This document shows positions 1 to 10,115 of a stretch of DNA of 64,000 nt, in pieces; position 1 is the stretch's first letter, and each line of letters opens with the position of its first letter. This DNA comes from Agapetus fuscipes. Its lineage: Eukaryota > Arthropoda > Insecta > Trichoptera > Glossosomatidae. The notes under the pieces are model-generated. The model was not told the origin of the DNA and did not search any database. It saw only the letters and a program-made list of their open reading frames with translations. Location of the stretch: NCBI GenBank assembly GCA_951799405.1, contig OX637357.1:1426001-1490000 (forward strand), given 5' to 3'. A program made the position numbers and the translations under genes.

Positions 1-52
1 CTTCGAGTAAAGTAAAATAACTTGTACTCAAGGTACAGAAAGATGAGAAGCT

Positions 53-301
53 CCGGTCAATAGCTCAGTTGATAAGGGGGTCAGCCTTACGTCAACCACT
101 TCAGTTGAAGTGGACGTTTCCCAGCTCCCGAGGGGGCTGGTACTCATTTCTTGTGAAGGCTAAGAAAACATTATTTTGGGTATTTATTTTGGGTTTGAAA
201 TATACATCGAAACGGGAAATCATTTCTGAGACCCTCGGTGGGATCGAAACCTTGCTCTCGACATGGAATGAAAGTATTCTACCAACTGAGCTCACGACCG
301 G
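53..301 (-). mobile_element. S-B SINE, antisense, part of an S-A/S-B dimer
   Basis: The antisense S-B body runs from about 79, carries the internal palindrome CCACTTCAGTTGAAGTGG, and ends in an antisense tRNA-like head near 301. A short sense-strand S-B head (53-75) sits directly in front of the body, so the left end is rearranged. At 301 it abuts a 3'-truncated S-A copy with the same junction seen at 15809 and 29862. Confidence 0.8.
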
Positions 302-303
302 AC

Positions 304-524
304 TTTTTACGAGCTTGGTCGTCGCTACAAAGCGCCAATTCTCAAGTATGACTCAGTTGCTGTAAGGCTGGATGGACCTTTCAGTGACCGATCTTTGGTA
401 AAGGTTTATGAATTTTTCAACCCGACGAAGAGCACATTTGAAATATAATTGGTTTATTTTTTGTGCTCCACCGGGATTCGAACCCACAACCTTCCATTCA
501 CAAGTGTTTGTAGTCCACGGACCG
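304..524 (-). mobile_element. S-A SINE, antisense, 3'-truncated, fused to S-B
   Basis: Starts within the S-A 3' region (GAGCTTGGTCGTCG) and ends at the antisense tRNA-like head with an inverted B box (GGGATTCGAACCC). The last ~70 bp of S-A are missing. Read in sense, S-A is followed directly by the S-B head. Confidence 0.8.
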
Positions 525-1240
525 CTACTCTTATTGAAATGGCGTCAGGGTAACAGTTACTGGTGGAACAGGTAACACGGGGGTGTTCCAGTGATTGTGA
601 AGTTAGTTACAAGGCTACAGGAAGCATTAGAGCGATCACAGAAGCCTGGAATCATTGGGGAGGTTCGGGGAAGATCGGGGAAGATCGGGAAAAAGCGCCT
701 TAAACTTTGTCTGTCATGGCGGAGCCGAATTTCCACAGAAAAAGCAGGAAAACGGTCGCTGGTTTATGGGGCAGGACTTCCCAAAGGTTTTCCATGGATT
801 AAAATCGACACATACGTTATAAACTACACTGCACACTGTAACGAGATGAATTTGTTTGTTTGGTGGAATGGAACATTAGATTTGAATTTGAATAAAAAAA
901 GGAAAACAAAAGAATGCAGAAGGACAGAAGAAGCTTCCCTGGCGGGAGAGCCACAAGCTGGTGTAAATTAGGATAATAAATATTATTGTGTTGTGGTTAT
1001 AAATAATTGTGAAACGAATAAAAGTAAACATTTAATGTGGTTGTTATATTATTAATAATTGTGTCAATCATCTGTCAGTGGAAAAACCCTCACAACACAT
1101 AGCGAAACTTCTAACTGTATGATAATGATGAGGATGCAGCATCCATTCTTATGGGCTTGTAGACCATGTTCCAGAGAAAACACTTAATCTTTCTGTATGT
1201 TACTCAAATGTGTCGCATGTAGCGAGTGGAATAAATTTAT
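525..1240. other. Unassigned stretch with one 126-codon frame
   Basis: A frame at 591-971 (+) is open for 126 codons and rich in Lys and Arg, but I recognise no domain in it. The rest is A/T-rich. It could be an old transposon remnant. No splice or promoter structure is convincing. Confidence 0.3.
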
Positions 1241-1242
1241 TT

Positions 1243-1385
1243 TCACAGGTTAGAGGGCCGACGTTACTCCAACCACTTCATCTGTTCCCGAGGTGGTAAT
1301 GAAAAAAAAAACGTTAGTAAGCTACACATACAGTGTTACTTTTTGCCTGCGTTATCCCCGAAAGGGTTGCATGTGGTCGTCATTT
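1243..1385 (-). mobile_element. S-B SINE fragments, antisense
   Basis: Two degraded pieces of the S-B 3' half: the part around CCAACCACTTCA (1243-1300), and the extreme 3' end with CTACACATACAGTGTTAC and CCCCGAAAGGGTTGCATGTGG (1317-1385). The order is scrambled relative to an intact copy. Confidence 0.6.
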
Positions 1386-1676
1386 AAAGGTAATATTTAA
1401 ATCAAATTGACTTAAATTTCTTTATCTGAAAGTATCATTTTGCCAGTTAATAACCATTGATAATATTCCGAGTGAAAATAAAACTGAGAAGTTTTGAAAA
1501 TTGTATTTCGTAAATCTAAATCCCCTTTCAATAAAATCGATCACATGTTTAAAGGCGTTAAAAATTATAAACAGGAACAGTTCACGGGAGTTTTTTTTTA
1601 ATCCATGTGAGTTGCAATTACGAGTTGCGAGTTTTTTCGAGGCAGTGATCACGACGATGATGATGTACCTCTATAG

Positions 1677-1918
1677 GTACCCTTAGTACGAGTTGCAAAA
1701 CTTGAGAAAAGTAAAGTTTACGGAAAATATTAAAGCGTGGTTTCTCCCAAAATCTGCCGTTTTTGTTTCTTACACTTTATGGTCTTAGCAAAAGAGTTAC
1801 AGTGATGAATAAAATCAAGTTGAAACAAACAAAAACGGCAGATTTTGGGGGAAATCACTCTTTAATAATTGCCGTAAACTTTACATTACTCAAGTTTTTC
1901 AACTCGTACTATGGGTAC
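1677..1918. mobile_element. F foldback MITE, ~95 bp inverted ends
   Basis: The left arm starts GTACCCTTAGTACGAGTTGC. The right arm ends with its near-complement (CAACTCGTACTATGGGTAC). The arms continue inward for ~95 bp, including AAAACGGCAGATTTTGGG and its complement, around a ~55 bp unique centre. A second copy with the same arms and an inverted centre lies at 62930-63520. No transposase is present, so it is non-autonomous. Confidence 0.85.
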
Positions 1919-2189
1919 TGATCACTATTCCTTTGATCGCTAGTCGATAATCTAAATTTCAGATCGCCCCACTGTAATAAAGGGTGGGAATCCAATCAAC
2001 TCTAAAGAATCTAAACTCAACTTTATTATTCTATTAGAGTCTCGCAGTGGAGTGATTAAAAATCCCGACGAAGAGAGGAAATTTTAATTTATGGACTTAG
2101 TTGCTCCGTAAGTTCTCAGGTTCGCCACACTGAGACAGTTTGCAAGTCATTTGAGACAGCTGGTTAGTGATGTCGGCAGGTAGCAGATC
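1919..2189. other. Unassigned A/T-rich spacer
   Basis: I see no repeat family or coding frame here. Confidence 0.3.
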
Positions 2190-2452
2190 TCATCTAAATC
2201 TTAATCTAAAACTAAGCTGCAAAGATATGTATCATTTGAGATTCATATTAAATGCATTCCCATAAGCAGACATGCATAATTTCGCGCTTACACATGCCGC
2301 ATGTGGACCTACAATATAAAAAACCCAATCTCAAATGAACATAAGCCCTGCAACTCTTGCCGACCTTCCCTGAAACAGGGGTGACATTGGCAAAGTGAAC
2401 CATTTTTTACAGTATGGGTGGTCAGTCGCATACCAACCTATCAGTTAAGGAA
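2190..2452 (-). mobile_element. Module C copy, antisense, near full length
   Basis: Starts with TCTAA-type tail repeats and AAGCTGCAAAGATATG, contains CATGCCGCATGTGG and the CCCTGAAACAGGGGTGACATTGG block, and ends at ACCAACCTATCAGTTAAGGAA, the complement of the module's 5' end. Confidence 0.85.
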
Positions 2453-2533
2453 TACAAGCAATTAATACATTCAAATATTTAAAGCAAATAAACTCTAAAC
2501 AATTAAACAGTAAAAAAAAGACTCTTGAATATA

Positions 2534-2742
2534 AAATAAAACGCAACTCAGCTACACATATAGTGTAACTTCTTGCCAGCGTTACCCCCAAAGGGGTCGC
2601 ATGTGGCGATTTGGGACCTATTTATTTTTACGGGTAAGGGGGCCAGCTTCACTCCAGCCACTTTGAGTTGAAGTGGGGGTTTCCCAGCTCCCGGAGGGGC
2701 TTGTTCTCATTTCTTGTGAAGGCTGAGTAAGCCTTGTTAGTG
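2534..2742 (-). mobile_element. S-B SINE, antisense, 3' part only
   Basis: Runs from the S-B terminus (GCTACACATATAGTG) through the CCCCAAAGGGG hairpin and the self-complementary AGTTGAAGT block to GAAGGCTGAGTAAGCC. The tRNA-like head is missing, so this is a 5'-truncated copy. Confidence 0.8.
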
Positions 2743-2765
2743 CTAAAAATAACCATCTACATACT

Positions 2766-3013
2766 GCATAGCAGTCTAATCTAAGTTGCAAAGCTATGTT
2801 ACATTGGAGATTGACATCATATGCATTCTCACAAGCAGACACGTACAAGTTCGCGGTTGCACATGCCGCATGCGAACCTACAACAATAAAATCAAATCTC
2901 AAATAGACACATACCCTGCAACTCTAGCCGTCCTTCCCTGAAACAGGGATGACATTGGCAAAGTGAACTATTTTTACAGAATGGGGATGTCAGCCGCATA
3001 CCAACCTATAAGT
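2766..3013 (-). mobile_element. Module C copy, antisense
   Basis: Near full length, from TCTAATCTAAGTTGCAAAG to CATACCAACCTATAAGTAAAG, with the conserved CATGCCGCATG palindrome and CCTGAAACAGGG block. Confidence 0.85.
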
Positions 3014-3425
3014 AAAGCAGTAAAAACGGTTAAATGACTCTCCTGAACTTTAAGTATGAATTAAATCGGACATTTTATTAATGCGTTATTTTTAACTACT
3101 GGGTGTGTGTGAACAGTCATTAAAGGGCAGATTGCCTCGCCTCTGAAAGATTGTCTCCAAAGGTTTTGCGTAGAAGAAATTTCCCTTTGTCTTGCGACTC
3201 TCGGCTCTATTGTGCCCACAAGGGGTGATGCTATCACTTTAAGTTGAATTAACTCTTTACTCGGTGAGAGAGTGATTTATTGGTCCTTGCTATCGGGACG
3301 GGGACAGTGATGGACGCCGCGCTCGCTTGCGCAAAAAGTATATTGTTCAAACTCAACGTAGTGTTTATCAAAAATGTAAAGAAACTTATCCACTCACTAG
3401 AGGTGCTATTTTCTAAATCTAAATC
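3014..3425. other. Unassigned spacer upstream of an S-B insertion
   Basis: A short frame starts at 3280 but is open only because it runs on into S-B. No family is recognised. Its last 11 bases are the left target duplication of the following S-B. Confidence 0.3.
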
Positions 3426-3776
3426 AAGTCCGGTCGATAGCTCAGTTGGTAGAGTGCTTGCATTCTACCCCTTGAGCTCGGGTTCGAATCCCAACGAGGA
3501 GGGTGTCAGAAATGATTTCCTATTTCGGTGTTTATTTCAAAACCCCATAATAAAAATACCGGCAAGGTTTACTCAGCCTTCACAAGAAATGAGTACCAGC
3601 CCCTCGGGAGCTGGGAAACCCTCCCTTCAACTGAAGTGGTTGGCGTAAGGCCGGCCCCCTTACCTGTAAAGATAAATAGGTTCAACTCGCCACATGCGAC
3701 CCTTTCGGGGATAAGGCGGCAAGAAGTTACACTATATGTGTAGCTTAGTTGCGTTGCGTTGCGTTTGCGTTGCGTT
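3426..3776 (+). mobile_element. S-B SINE, full length, with target duplication
   Basis: Complete from the tRNA-like head (TAGCTCAGTTGGTAGAGTG, GGGTTCGAATCCC) to a TTGCG-repeat tail. The direct duplication AAATCTAAATC flanks it at 3415-3425 and 3777-3787. The target lies in the tail of the antisense module C copy that follows. Confidence 0.92.
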
Positions 3777-3966
3777 AAATCTAAATCGAAGCTGCAAAGA
3801 TATGCATCATTTGAGATTCATATAAAATGCATTTTCACAAGCAGACACGCATAATTTCGCGCTCACACATGGCGCATGTGGACCTACAATATAAAAAAAA
3901 ACAATCTCAAATGAACATATGCCCTGCAACTCTTGCCGACCTTCCCTGAAGCAGGCGTGACATTGC
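3777..3966 (-). mobile_element. Module C copy, antisense, truncated
   Basis: Tail and middle of module C (GCTGCAAAGATATGCATC to AGCAGGCGTGACATTGC). The 5' end of the module is missing. S-B inserted at its tail. Confidence 0.8.
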
Positions 3967-4016
3967 TATTTTGATTTTTCAATATTTGAATGGTTCATTA
4001 AAAAATCACTACGTAC

Positions 4017-4080
4017 CAGGGGCGTGCATCCCATATAGGCACATGCGCCTAATAGGTAGGCAATGTATAGTGAAAAATGC
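4017..4080. mobile_element. hAT-like terminal fragment
   Basis: CAGGGGCGTGCATCCC at 4017 looks like a hAT terminal sequence, and a related piece occurs at 46928-46965. No opposite end or 8-bp duplication was found. Confidence 0.4.
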
Positions 4081-4085
4081 ATTTA

Positions 4086-4702
4086 AGCTTGATATTCTAT
4101 AATCCATAATCTAAGTTGCAAAGATATATTCATTTCTTCTTCTTCTTTTTGTGCCACTTCTTCTTTTGGCGATCATCAAAGCTATTTTGATTTTAGATGC
4201 TACGGCTCGAAACAGAGACTTGGTGCTTCTGCCAAACCACTGTCGAAGGTTCTTCAGCCACGATGTCCTTCGGCGTCCCTGACATCTTCTCCCCTCAATC
4301 TTACCCTGAATGATAAGATGAAGGAGACGGTACTTTTCATTTCTCATTATGTGACCGAAGTACATCAGCTTTCTCTGCTTAATGGTAGGCAGGAGCTCCT
4401 TTGTAGTGCGCATTGGTTGAAGGACTTCTTTATTGGTGACTCGATCACGCCAAGAGATCCGAAGCATTTTTCATTAATATTCATTTAAAGCTCTCAAATG
4501 AACGCCCACAAACAAACACGTGTAGTTCGCGCTTACAAATGCTGAATGTGTACTTACAAATGAAATTTAAGCCTCAAATGAACATAAGCTCTACAACTTT
4601 TGACGACCTTCCCTGACACAGGGGTGAAATTGGCAAAGTGAACCATTTTTTACAGTATGGGTGGTCAGCCTCATACCAACCTATAAGTCAAGGAATACTT
4701 AA
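4086..4702 (-). mobile_element. Module C copy, antisense, split by LINE X
   Basis: The tail part (4086-4135) and the remainder (4477-4702) align to one module C copy. They are separated by a LINE X insertion flanked by ATATTCATTT at 4126-4135 and 4477-4486. Confidence 0.9.
4136..4476 (-). mobile_element. LINE X, 5'-truncated 3' end, nested in module C
   Basis: On the minus strand it encodes the C-terminal ~100 residues of the LINE X polyprotein, with motifs RISWRDRVTN, FGHIMRNEKY and RTSWLKNLRQWFG. It is nearly identical over that span to the frame at 52768-54696. It ends in a CTTCTTCTTC stretch, the antisense of the AAG-type tail. The perfect 10-bp duplication marks it as a 5'-truncated LINE insertion. 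A small change near the stop codon extends the frame into the tail. Confidence 0.9.
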
Positions 4703-4839
4703 AATTCAATTCTACAAACCAAACGGTGTTTTTCTCAAACAATAAAGCCATGGCTCATCAGCAGCTTACAGAGAATTTTCTTTACAACAAAATGATAATC
4801 GGTGGATCAAACATGGATCAAATGTTTTGGGAATACCAC

Positions 4840-5020
4840 TCGTGTAACTTCTTCTTGCAGGTGTATTCCCCGAAAGCGTCGCATGTGGCGAGTGGAGTCT
4901 ATTTAATTTTACAGATAAGGGGGCCACTCTTACAACAAACACTTTAAATTGAAAATTGGAAAATTGAAACATTTTTTTTAAGTATGGGTGTTCAGCCTCA
5001 TACCAACCTAAGTCAAGGAA
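4840..5020 (-). mobile_element. Fragments of S-B and module C, antisense
   Basis: 4845-4935 is a degraded S-B 3' half (TCCCCGAAAGCGTCGCATGTGG). 4975-5019 is the 5' end of a module C copy (GGTGTTCAGCCTCATACC to AGTCAAGG). Confidence 0.6.
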
Positions 5021-5344
5021 CAAAAAAAAACATTTTTTAAATTGTATTTTTAATGTAATACATCGATTTCTATACAGCTTCGATAAGAAAAAAAAACTCT
5101 TGTAAAACAAAAATAAAAGTCACTAAAAGCAATTTCGCGCTGTTCCGACGTGGTGCTGGCCTCCCCTAGTGGAGAAAAAAAACATGGCCGACGTGGATAG
5201 ATGGGTGCATGATTAAAGGAACCACCCTAATGCCGGTTGTAACGGAGAAAAATGCGCACCAGCCTAGTGGAGCCCTTAATTTGCCGGAAAATGCTGCGAT
5301 GCCCGGCGAACACAGTGCGCGGGCTTGGGACTGTGTTTGCATAT
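5021..5344. other. Unassigned spacer
   Basis: A locally G/C-richer patch lies at about 5130-5340, containing CTAGTGGAG twice. I do not recognise it. Confidence 0.3.
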
Positions 5345-5603
5345 TTAATATCTAATCTTATCTAAGTTTCAAAGATATGTGACATTTGGGATTCACATTT
5401 TATGCATTGTCACAAGCAGACACGTACGAGTTCGCGCTTAAACATGCCGCATGTGGACTTACTATATAAAAACCCGAATCTCAAATGAACATACACCCTG
5501 CAACTCTTGCTGACCTTCCCTGGACCAGGGGTCACATTGGCAAAGTGAACCATTTTCTACATCATGGGTGGTAAGCCGCATACCAACCTATAAGTCAAGG
5601 AAT
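5345..5603 (-). mobile_element. Module C copy, antisense
   Basis: Full span from ATCTAATCTTATCTAAG to ACCAACCTATAAGTCAAGGAA. The element is moderately diverged. Confidence 0.85.
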
Positions 5604-5974
5604 ACAATTTGTTTTTTGTATTCCTTGACTTCGTTAATCAATATAAGACCACGTAGCGTAATATAATAAAGGATTCGCTAATCTAGTGACTAGAGTCTAG
5701 TGCTTAAGATCAATAATAACAATAAGGCCCCATAAAATATTTAAATATTTATTTCCTTGACTTTAAGGTTTAGTATGGGGCTGATCATCATTGCTAAAAA
5801 ATCAAATAATAATAGTAAACGTGAGAGATCTGTACCTTGATTATTATTTGATAAATTTCTTTAGATATTGGTGTGAAGTTGTCTGCACTTACCTGAAAAA
5901 AAGAAAAAAAAAAACAGTTAGAAGACAATAAAAAAAGAAGAAAAATTTGCACTCTTATACATAAACGTAATTCC

Positions 5975-6640
5975 TTGTTGTGCTAGCCGCTAATTCTGCT
6001 GGTCACCATCCTCTTCTAAAGGCAGTGCCTTGTTGTGCCAGTCATCTGTCTCTGTTGCTTATCATCCTTTTGTTAAGGCAGTGCCTTATGCCAGCCATCT
6101 ATTTCTGCTGTTTGGCATACTCTTGTAAAGGCAGTGCCTTGTTGCACCAGCCATCTGTCTCTATTGGTCACCATCCTCTTGTAAAGGCAGCAGTGGCGAA
6201 GGGTGTCATACAAGCCGATTCCCATCGATTTCCCGTTTAAAATGAGGCCAAAATGATAATAAAGTAGACTGCATCACCATGGTTTCAATGGGGGAAAAAA
6301 TACGTATTGTTTCTTTGGTTTTAAATGTATTTTTTTACTTTGTGCCTATATTTTTTAACTACCTACTTTGTTACATAGTTTTAAAAGGGGAGCCGATGGG
6401 AACCGGCTTGTATGGCACTCTTTGCCACTGAAAAGCAGCACCTTGTTATACCAGTAATCTGTCTCTGTTGGTTGGCCATCGTCTTTAGCTGCGAATAGGA
6501 AGAGACATCCATGAGCCACTCCAAATTGTTCGTCTCCTTTAGATATTCCTTCAAATATGTCCTAAAAGGTTTTAAAATACTCTTAAGCATATATTTAAAA
6601 AGTCCGATTCTGAGCGCATCTGTTCCAACTAACACGTTTT
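5975..6640 (-). mobile_element. LINE 3' end with reiterated 3' terminus, antisense
   Basis: The minus strand at 6439-6640 encodes a LINE C-terminus related to the piece at 27640-27909 (shared WLMDVSSYSQLK versus RLMDASCYSHLK). Beyond it, 5975-6190 holds about four ~55-60 bp copies of a unit containing GGCAGTGCCTTGTTG, so the LINE's last coding/3' segment was reiterated. A hAT MITE (6191-6430) interrupts it. Confidence 0.6.
6191..6430. mobile_element. hAT-type MITE, copy 1
   Basis: Ends are CAGTGGCGAAGGGTG and, inverted, CTTTGCCACTG. The 8-bp flanks AAAGGCAG (6183-6190) and AAAAGCAG (6431-6438) match at 7 of 8 positions. Inverted arms of ~35 bp include CCGATTCCCATCG. It lacks a transposase. 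The copy at 29022-29248 is closely similar. Confidence 0.92.
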
Positions 6641-6906
6641 ATTCACTCTATCTCTGTAATGCTTATTGCACGCTATACTTCTTCGTGTTACTGCTAGCGC
6701 CCGCTGTGCGAGCTGTAAGTGGGAAAAATCTGCGCCGTATTGCACGAGGGACAGTTCTTCTTTATTGCGTCATACGCCACAACTCAGTCTAGTAAAAAAT
6801 ATAACGGAACCGTGATAACAGAGAACTGGGTAGTTTGAAATGGGATTTTTTATTTCATGTATTTTATATTTCTATGATTTTATATACACGTGATTGTTTG
6901 TGTGCA

Positions 6907-6962
6907 TACATCTGAGAGCTTTAAATGAAATATCCTTGCAACTTAGATTATAGATTATTAAG
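6907..6962 (+). mobile_element. Module C 3' end fragment
   Basis: Matches the last ~55 bp of module C (GAGAGCTTTAAATG, CCTTGCAACTTAGATTATAG). Confidence 0.65.
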
Positions 6963-7857
6963 AGTCGAATGTATATCGACGGTTAAAAGGCAATAGGGCA
7001 TAAGTGACAAAAACTAAATTGTTCAGGGGAGCAGTTTGAAGTTTGAGAGAGAAAAATGGCATAACTTTTTTTTTTTTTATCATATTTTAAAATTCAAAAC
7101 AGCTCTAAAGTTAAAAAATAAAGGCATTTATTGGCATTCCTATTAAGACCCCATAGAGCGAATACGTCCAAAACGGTGTTCCGGGTTTTAAATGTCCATA
7201 ATGTTTACTTTTTTTTTTAAATCTTTTACTGTCAGAATACAATAAAGAAATGTATAAACTACAGATTGACCGTTTCCAAAAATGATAGAAGTTATTTGAA
7301 TTCTGTCAAAATGAACACAAACTAATGAAATATTACGAAATAATGCTATCTGGGTTCAATGAATAACTTGAATTTTTTGAATGGAAGGATACAAAAAATA
7401 TGTATAAATGGTAAGTTTATTAATCAAACTCAAAATTGATCGCATTTTTTTTTCGTAATAATGCATGTAAATTGTACAAAATAAAATAAACAAAACAGCT
7501 TCAAAAATCCCATACTAATTTTGTAGGGAAACAATTTGACAGAAAAACGCAGTGGTTTGCTCGGCGTTCCCGCCAGTCTGGAGCAAACTGTGAAGGCGAG
7601 AGGACGTCTGTTCGCTCCGCATGAATTCTAGCGCGCAGAAAAAAGAATACAGGCTTCAAATAAAAAAACCCGATTAGTATATAAAAATATTTTCTTCACG
7701 TAAAATATTATTTGTAAATAAATGTGTGTCAATTAATCAAAAATGTCTTTCGTTTTTTTTTTTAGAAAATATGGGAGTACGAAAACAAAAATACTATAAT
7801 AAAAAAGTAATCGAAGATTGTTTAGAAAAAAAAAGGTAAATTTTTCTACTTCCATAT
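6963..7857. other. Unassigned A/T-rich region
   Basis: Long T and A tracts and no frame with recognisable protein similarity. A short G/C-richer patch lies at about 7555-7640. Confidence 0.3.
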
Positions 7858-8178
7858 GATAATAATAATATAATATAATAATATTAGGATGATTTATTTG
7901 GTGAGCGCTGTTTTTGTGTGTATCACACCTCAAGAGCCCTCTGCGAGCTTGGTCGTCGCTGTAGAAAGCGCCAATTCTCAAGCAAGACCCAGTTGTTGTA
8001 AGGTTGGATGGACCTTTCAGTGACCGGTCTTTGGTAAAGGTTTATGAATTTTTCAACTCAGCGAGAGCACATTCGAAATATAAATGGTATATTTTTGTGC
8101 TCCGCCGAGATCCGAATCCACAACCTTCCATTTACGAGTTCGAAGTGTTTCCACTACGGACTACGGACCGGTCCAAGA
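7858..8178 (-). mobile_element. S-A SINE, antisense, full length, attached to a 5S-derived part
   Basis: Starts with the ATAATAATAT tail, then GGATGATTTATTTGGTGAGCG, and runs through the whole body to the antisense tRNA-like head, which ends GACTACGGACCGGTCC. It is followed at once by 5S rRNA-derived sequence, with the same junction as at 51645-51657. Confidence 0.88.
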
Positions 8179-8180
8179 TG

Positions 8181-8247
8181 CCAACGACGCGCGGTGTACG
8201 TGAGCGGTCACCCATCCAAGTACTGTCCGCGCCCAATGTTGCTTGAT
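8181..8247 (-). pseudogene. 5S rRNA-derived segment (3' half)
   Basis: On the minus strand it matches the 3' half of animal 5S rRNA, including TACTTGGATGGGTGACCGC and the closing CACCGCGCGTCGTTGGC. The 5' half is missing. In the sense direction it lies immediately upstream of the S-A head. This supports a 5S/tRNA composite SINE rather than a functional 5S gene. Confidence 0.82.
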
Positions 8248-8364
8248 CATTCCCATGTTTTTTTTTGCATTATTGAACTATACACGGATGCATAAATGAA
8301 CGTGATTACTTTTTTAAAATACAAAAATGTATTTACATAATGGCGCTGAAAATGCTCATAGCAG

Positions 8365-8418
8365 ATATAATAATAGGATGATTTATTTGGTGAGCGCTGT
8401 TTTTATGTGTATCACGCA
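8365..8418 (-). mobile_element. S-A 3' end fragment, antisense
   Basis: Repeats the last ~50 bp of S-A (AGGATGATTTATTTGGTGAG, then the GCGCTGTTTTTATGTG block), truncated at the far side. Confidence 0.7.
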
Positions 8419-8811
8419 GATCACGGTCAAAACTTCCCAACTCTTGAAGCTTCAGTTACCATAGATCATGGCAGCAGTACCCCGAGTGTAACTTGTGTAA
8501 ACTTATCTCGATTGTCTAAATCGAAAAAAAAAAAAAACAAAATCAAGACGTGCCGTCGTATATTTCATTCATTTTCGATTTACGCAATCGAAGGGAGTTT
8601 ATATTATTATATACTCGAGGTCGAGGCTGCTCCAGTGAGATACATATTATAATTCACGCAAGCCCTACGCTACGGACAACGGAATTATTATTATTGCTGA
8701 TGTCAAGCAGTCAGTTCAATGATACGAGTATAATATTATGACAATCAGGTACGGCTCGTAGCATACCGTGCAAGGTAGGCTTTATTCTCAAAAATATTTT
8801 AATTTGTATAA

Positions 8812-9030
8812 AAGGTTGGTATGAGGCTGACCACCCATACTGTAAATAATAGTTCACTTTACGAATGTCACCCCTGTTCTAGGGAAGGTCGGCAAGAGTT
8901 GCAGAGCTTATGTTATTTTGAGATTGGGTTTATATGTTGTCCTTATACATGTCTGCTTGTGGAAATGCATGTTATAGGAGTTTTCAAAAGTAAAATATCT
9001 TTGCAACTAAGATTCAAATTTGGATGAAAT
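8812..9030 (+). mobile_element. Module C copy, sense
   Basis: Runs from AGGTTGGTATGAGGCTGACC through TGTTCTAGGGAAGGTCGGC to TTTGCAACTAAGATTC. The centre has a small deletion. A short open frame beginning at its ATG is incidental. Confidence 0.82.
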
Positions 9031-9895
9031 TTGATTAATGCCTTACATTGTATTTGCCCGTCTGAAAGATAGTACTAATAACAAATATAAAAAACCATTT
9101 GTGCAGATATTAAGACAAAACAATTGAAAATACATTCAAGGTTTTTTTATTTAAAAATTGTGGAATGCCACATTACTAAAGCATTCACCCTTTTTTATTC
9201 CAAACTTGAGATGTTAAGTTTTGTCGAAGTCTTTATTATCACATTTATTTTACCTATTGCATTTAGCTCTTCGTGTGTCCCGTGAAAAAAAGTAATGTTA
9301 TGCTTTAAAATGTCAGAAAACAAGAAAAAAATCAAGTAAAAAGTGAAAAATTAGAGTTTTTCGTGTTTTTTTTATCGAGCAAACTTTTCAGAATCGTGCT
9401 GTCAAGCGATTGCAACTCTTTATTATAATGGCAGTAAAAAAGTCTGATGTGTATGAATAATAGTGTTAAAATTTTCATTGATTTGGATCCTTTACTTTCC
9501 GAAAAATGTAATTTGGTTAGGCAAACATGTTTGCCATTTATATCGCACGGCACCGCTTGACATTTTGCGCCGGGTAGCGCTTCGAGTTGAAAAGAGACAA
9601 ACATATTCGATTCGAATAGATTTGCCACTTGCGCCAAGTATTTACTTTTTTAATATATACTTTTGACGTACCTTTACCCGCAAATGTATGAAAACTTAAA
9701 TAGCGTTCCTAGTTAGCGTTCCAGTTTCCTTGTTTTTTTAAACGTTGTTGTTTAGTTTACACGTATGTTTTTTTTTACTTAAAAGGTACTTCTCTGAAGA
9801 GAAGAAAAATATAATAGATAAGAGTAAATTCGTTCTCGCATGCGATCGTTGTTTCGATAATAAAACTTTTGCAAAACGTAACAAGGAATTCTTCT
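9031..9895. other. Unassigned A/T-rich region
   Basis: No recognised repeat family. Short frames only, without recognisable motifs. Confidence 0.3.
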
Positions 9896-9995
9896 TCTTC
9901 TTTCAGTAGGTACCATTTTTAACAAATATCGGCGATGATCATGGATATTTTTACTATGTATGCTACAGGTCTAAATAAGGATTTGGTGCTTTTGT
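9896..9995 (-). mobile_element. LINE X 3' end relic, antisense
   Basis: CTTCTTCTTC tail, then CGGCGATGATCATGGATATT and GGATTTGGTGCTTTTG. These match, with substitutions, the 3' end of LINE X at 54600-54715. An older copy than those at 4136 and 52780. Confidence 0.7.
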
Positions 9996-10006
9996 TAACT
10001 ACTAGG

Positions 10007-10115
10007 TAGGTCCATTTGCGGCATGTGTAAGCGCGAACTTATACGTGTCTACTTGTACAAATGCATGTTATATAAGTTCCTAAATGTACTATATCTATGC
10101 AACTTAGATTCTTAT
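10007..10115 (+). mobile_element. Module C 3' half, sense
   Basis: TAGGTCCATTTGCGGCATG to CAACTTAGATTC. A 5'-truncated copy. Confidence 0.7.

Noticed and set aside
591..971. A 126-codon frame as a possible host gene
   Set aside because: No recognised domain, no splice or regulatory signals, and it is flanked by SINEs. Kept only as an unassigned stretch.
8821..9027. A 60-75 codon frame starting MRLTTH that recurs in many repeats (also 16223-16450, 33134-33361, 36012-36239, 40466-40654, 56495-56683, 57244-57456)
   Set aside because: It is the same stretch of module C read from its fixed ATG. It stays open only in well-preserved copies, ends at different points, and shows no protein motif.
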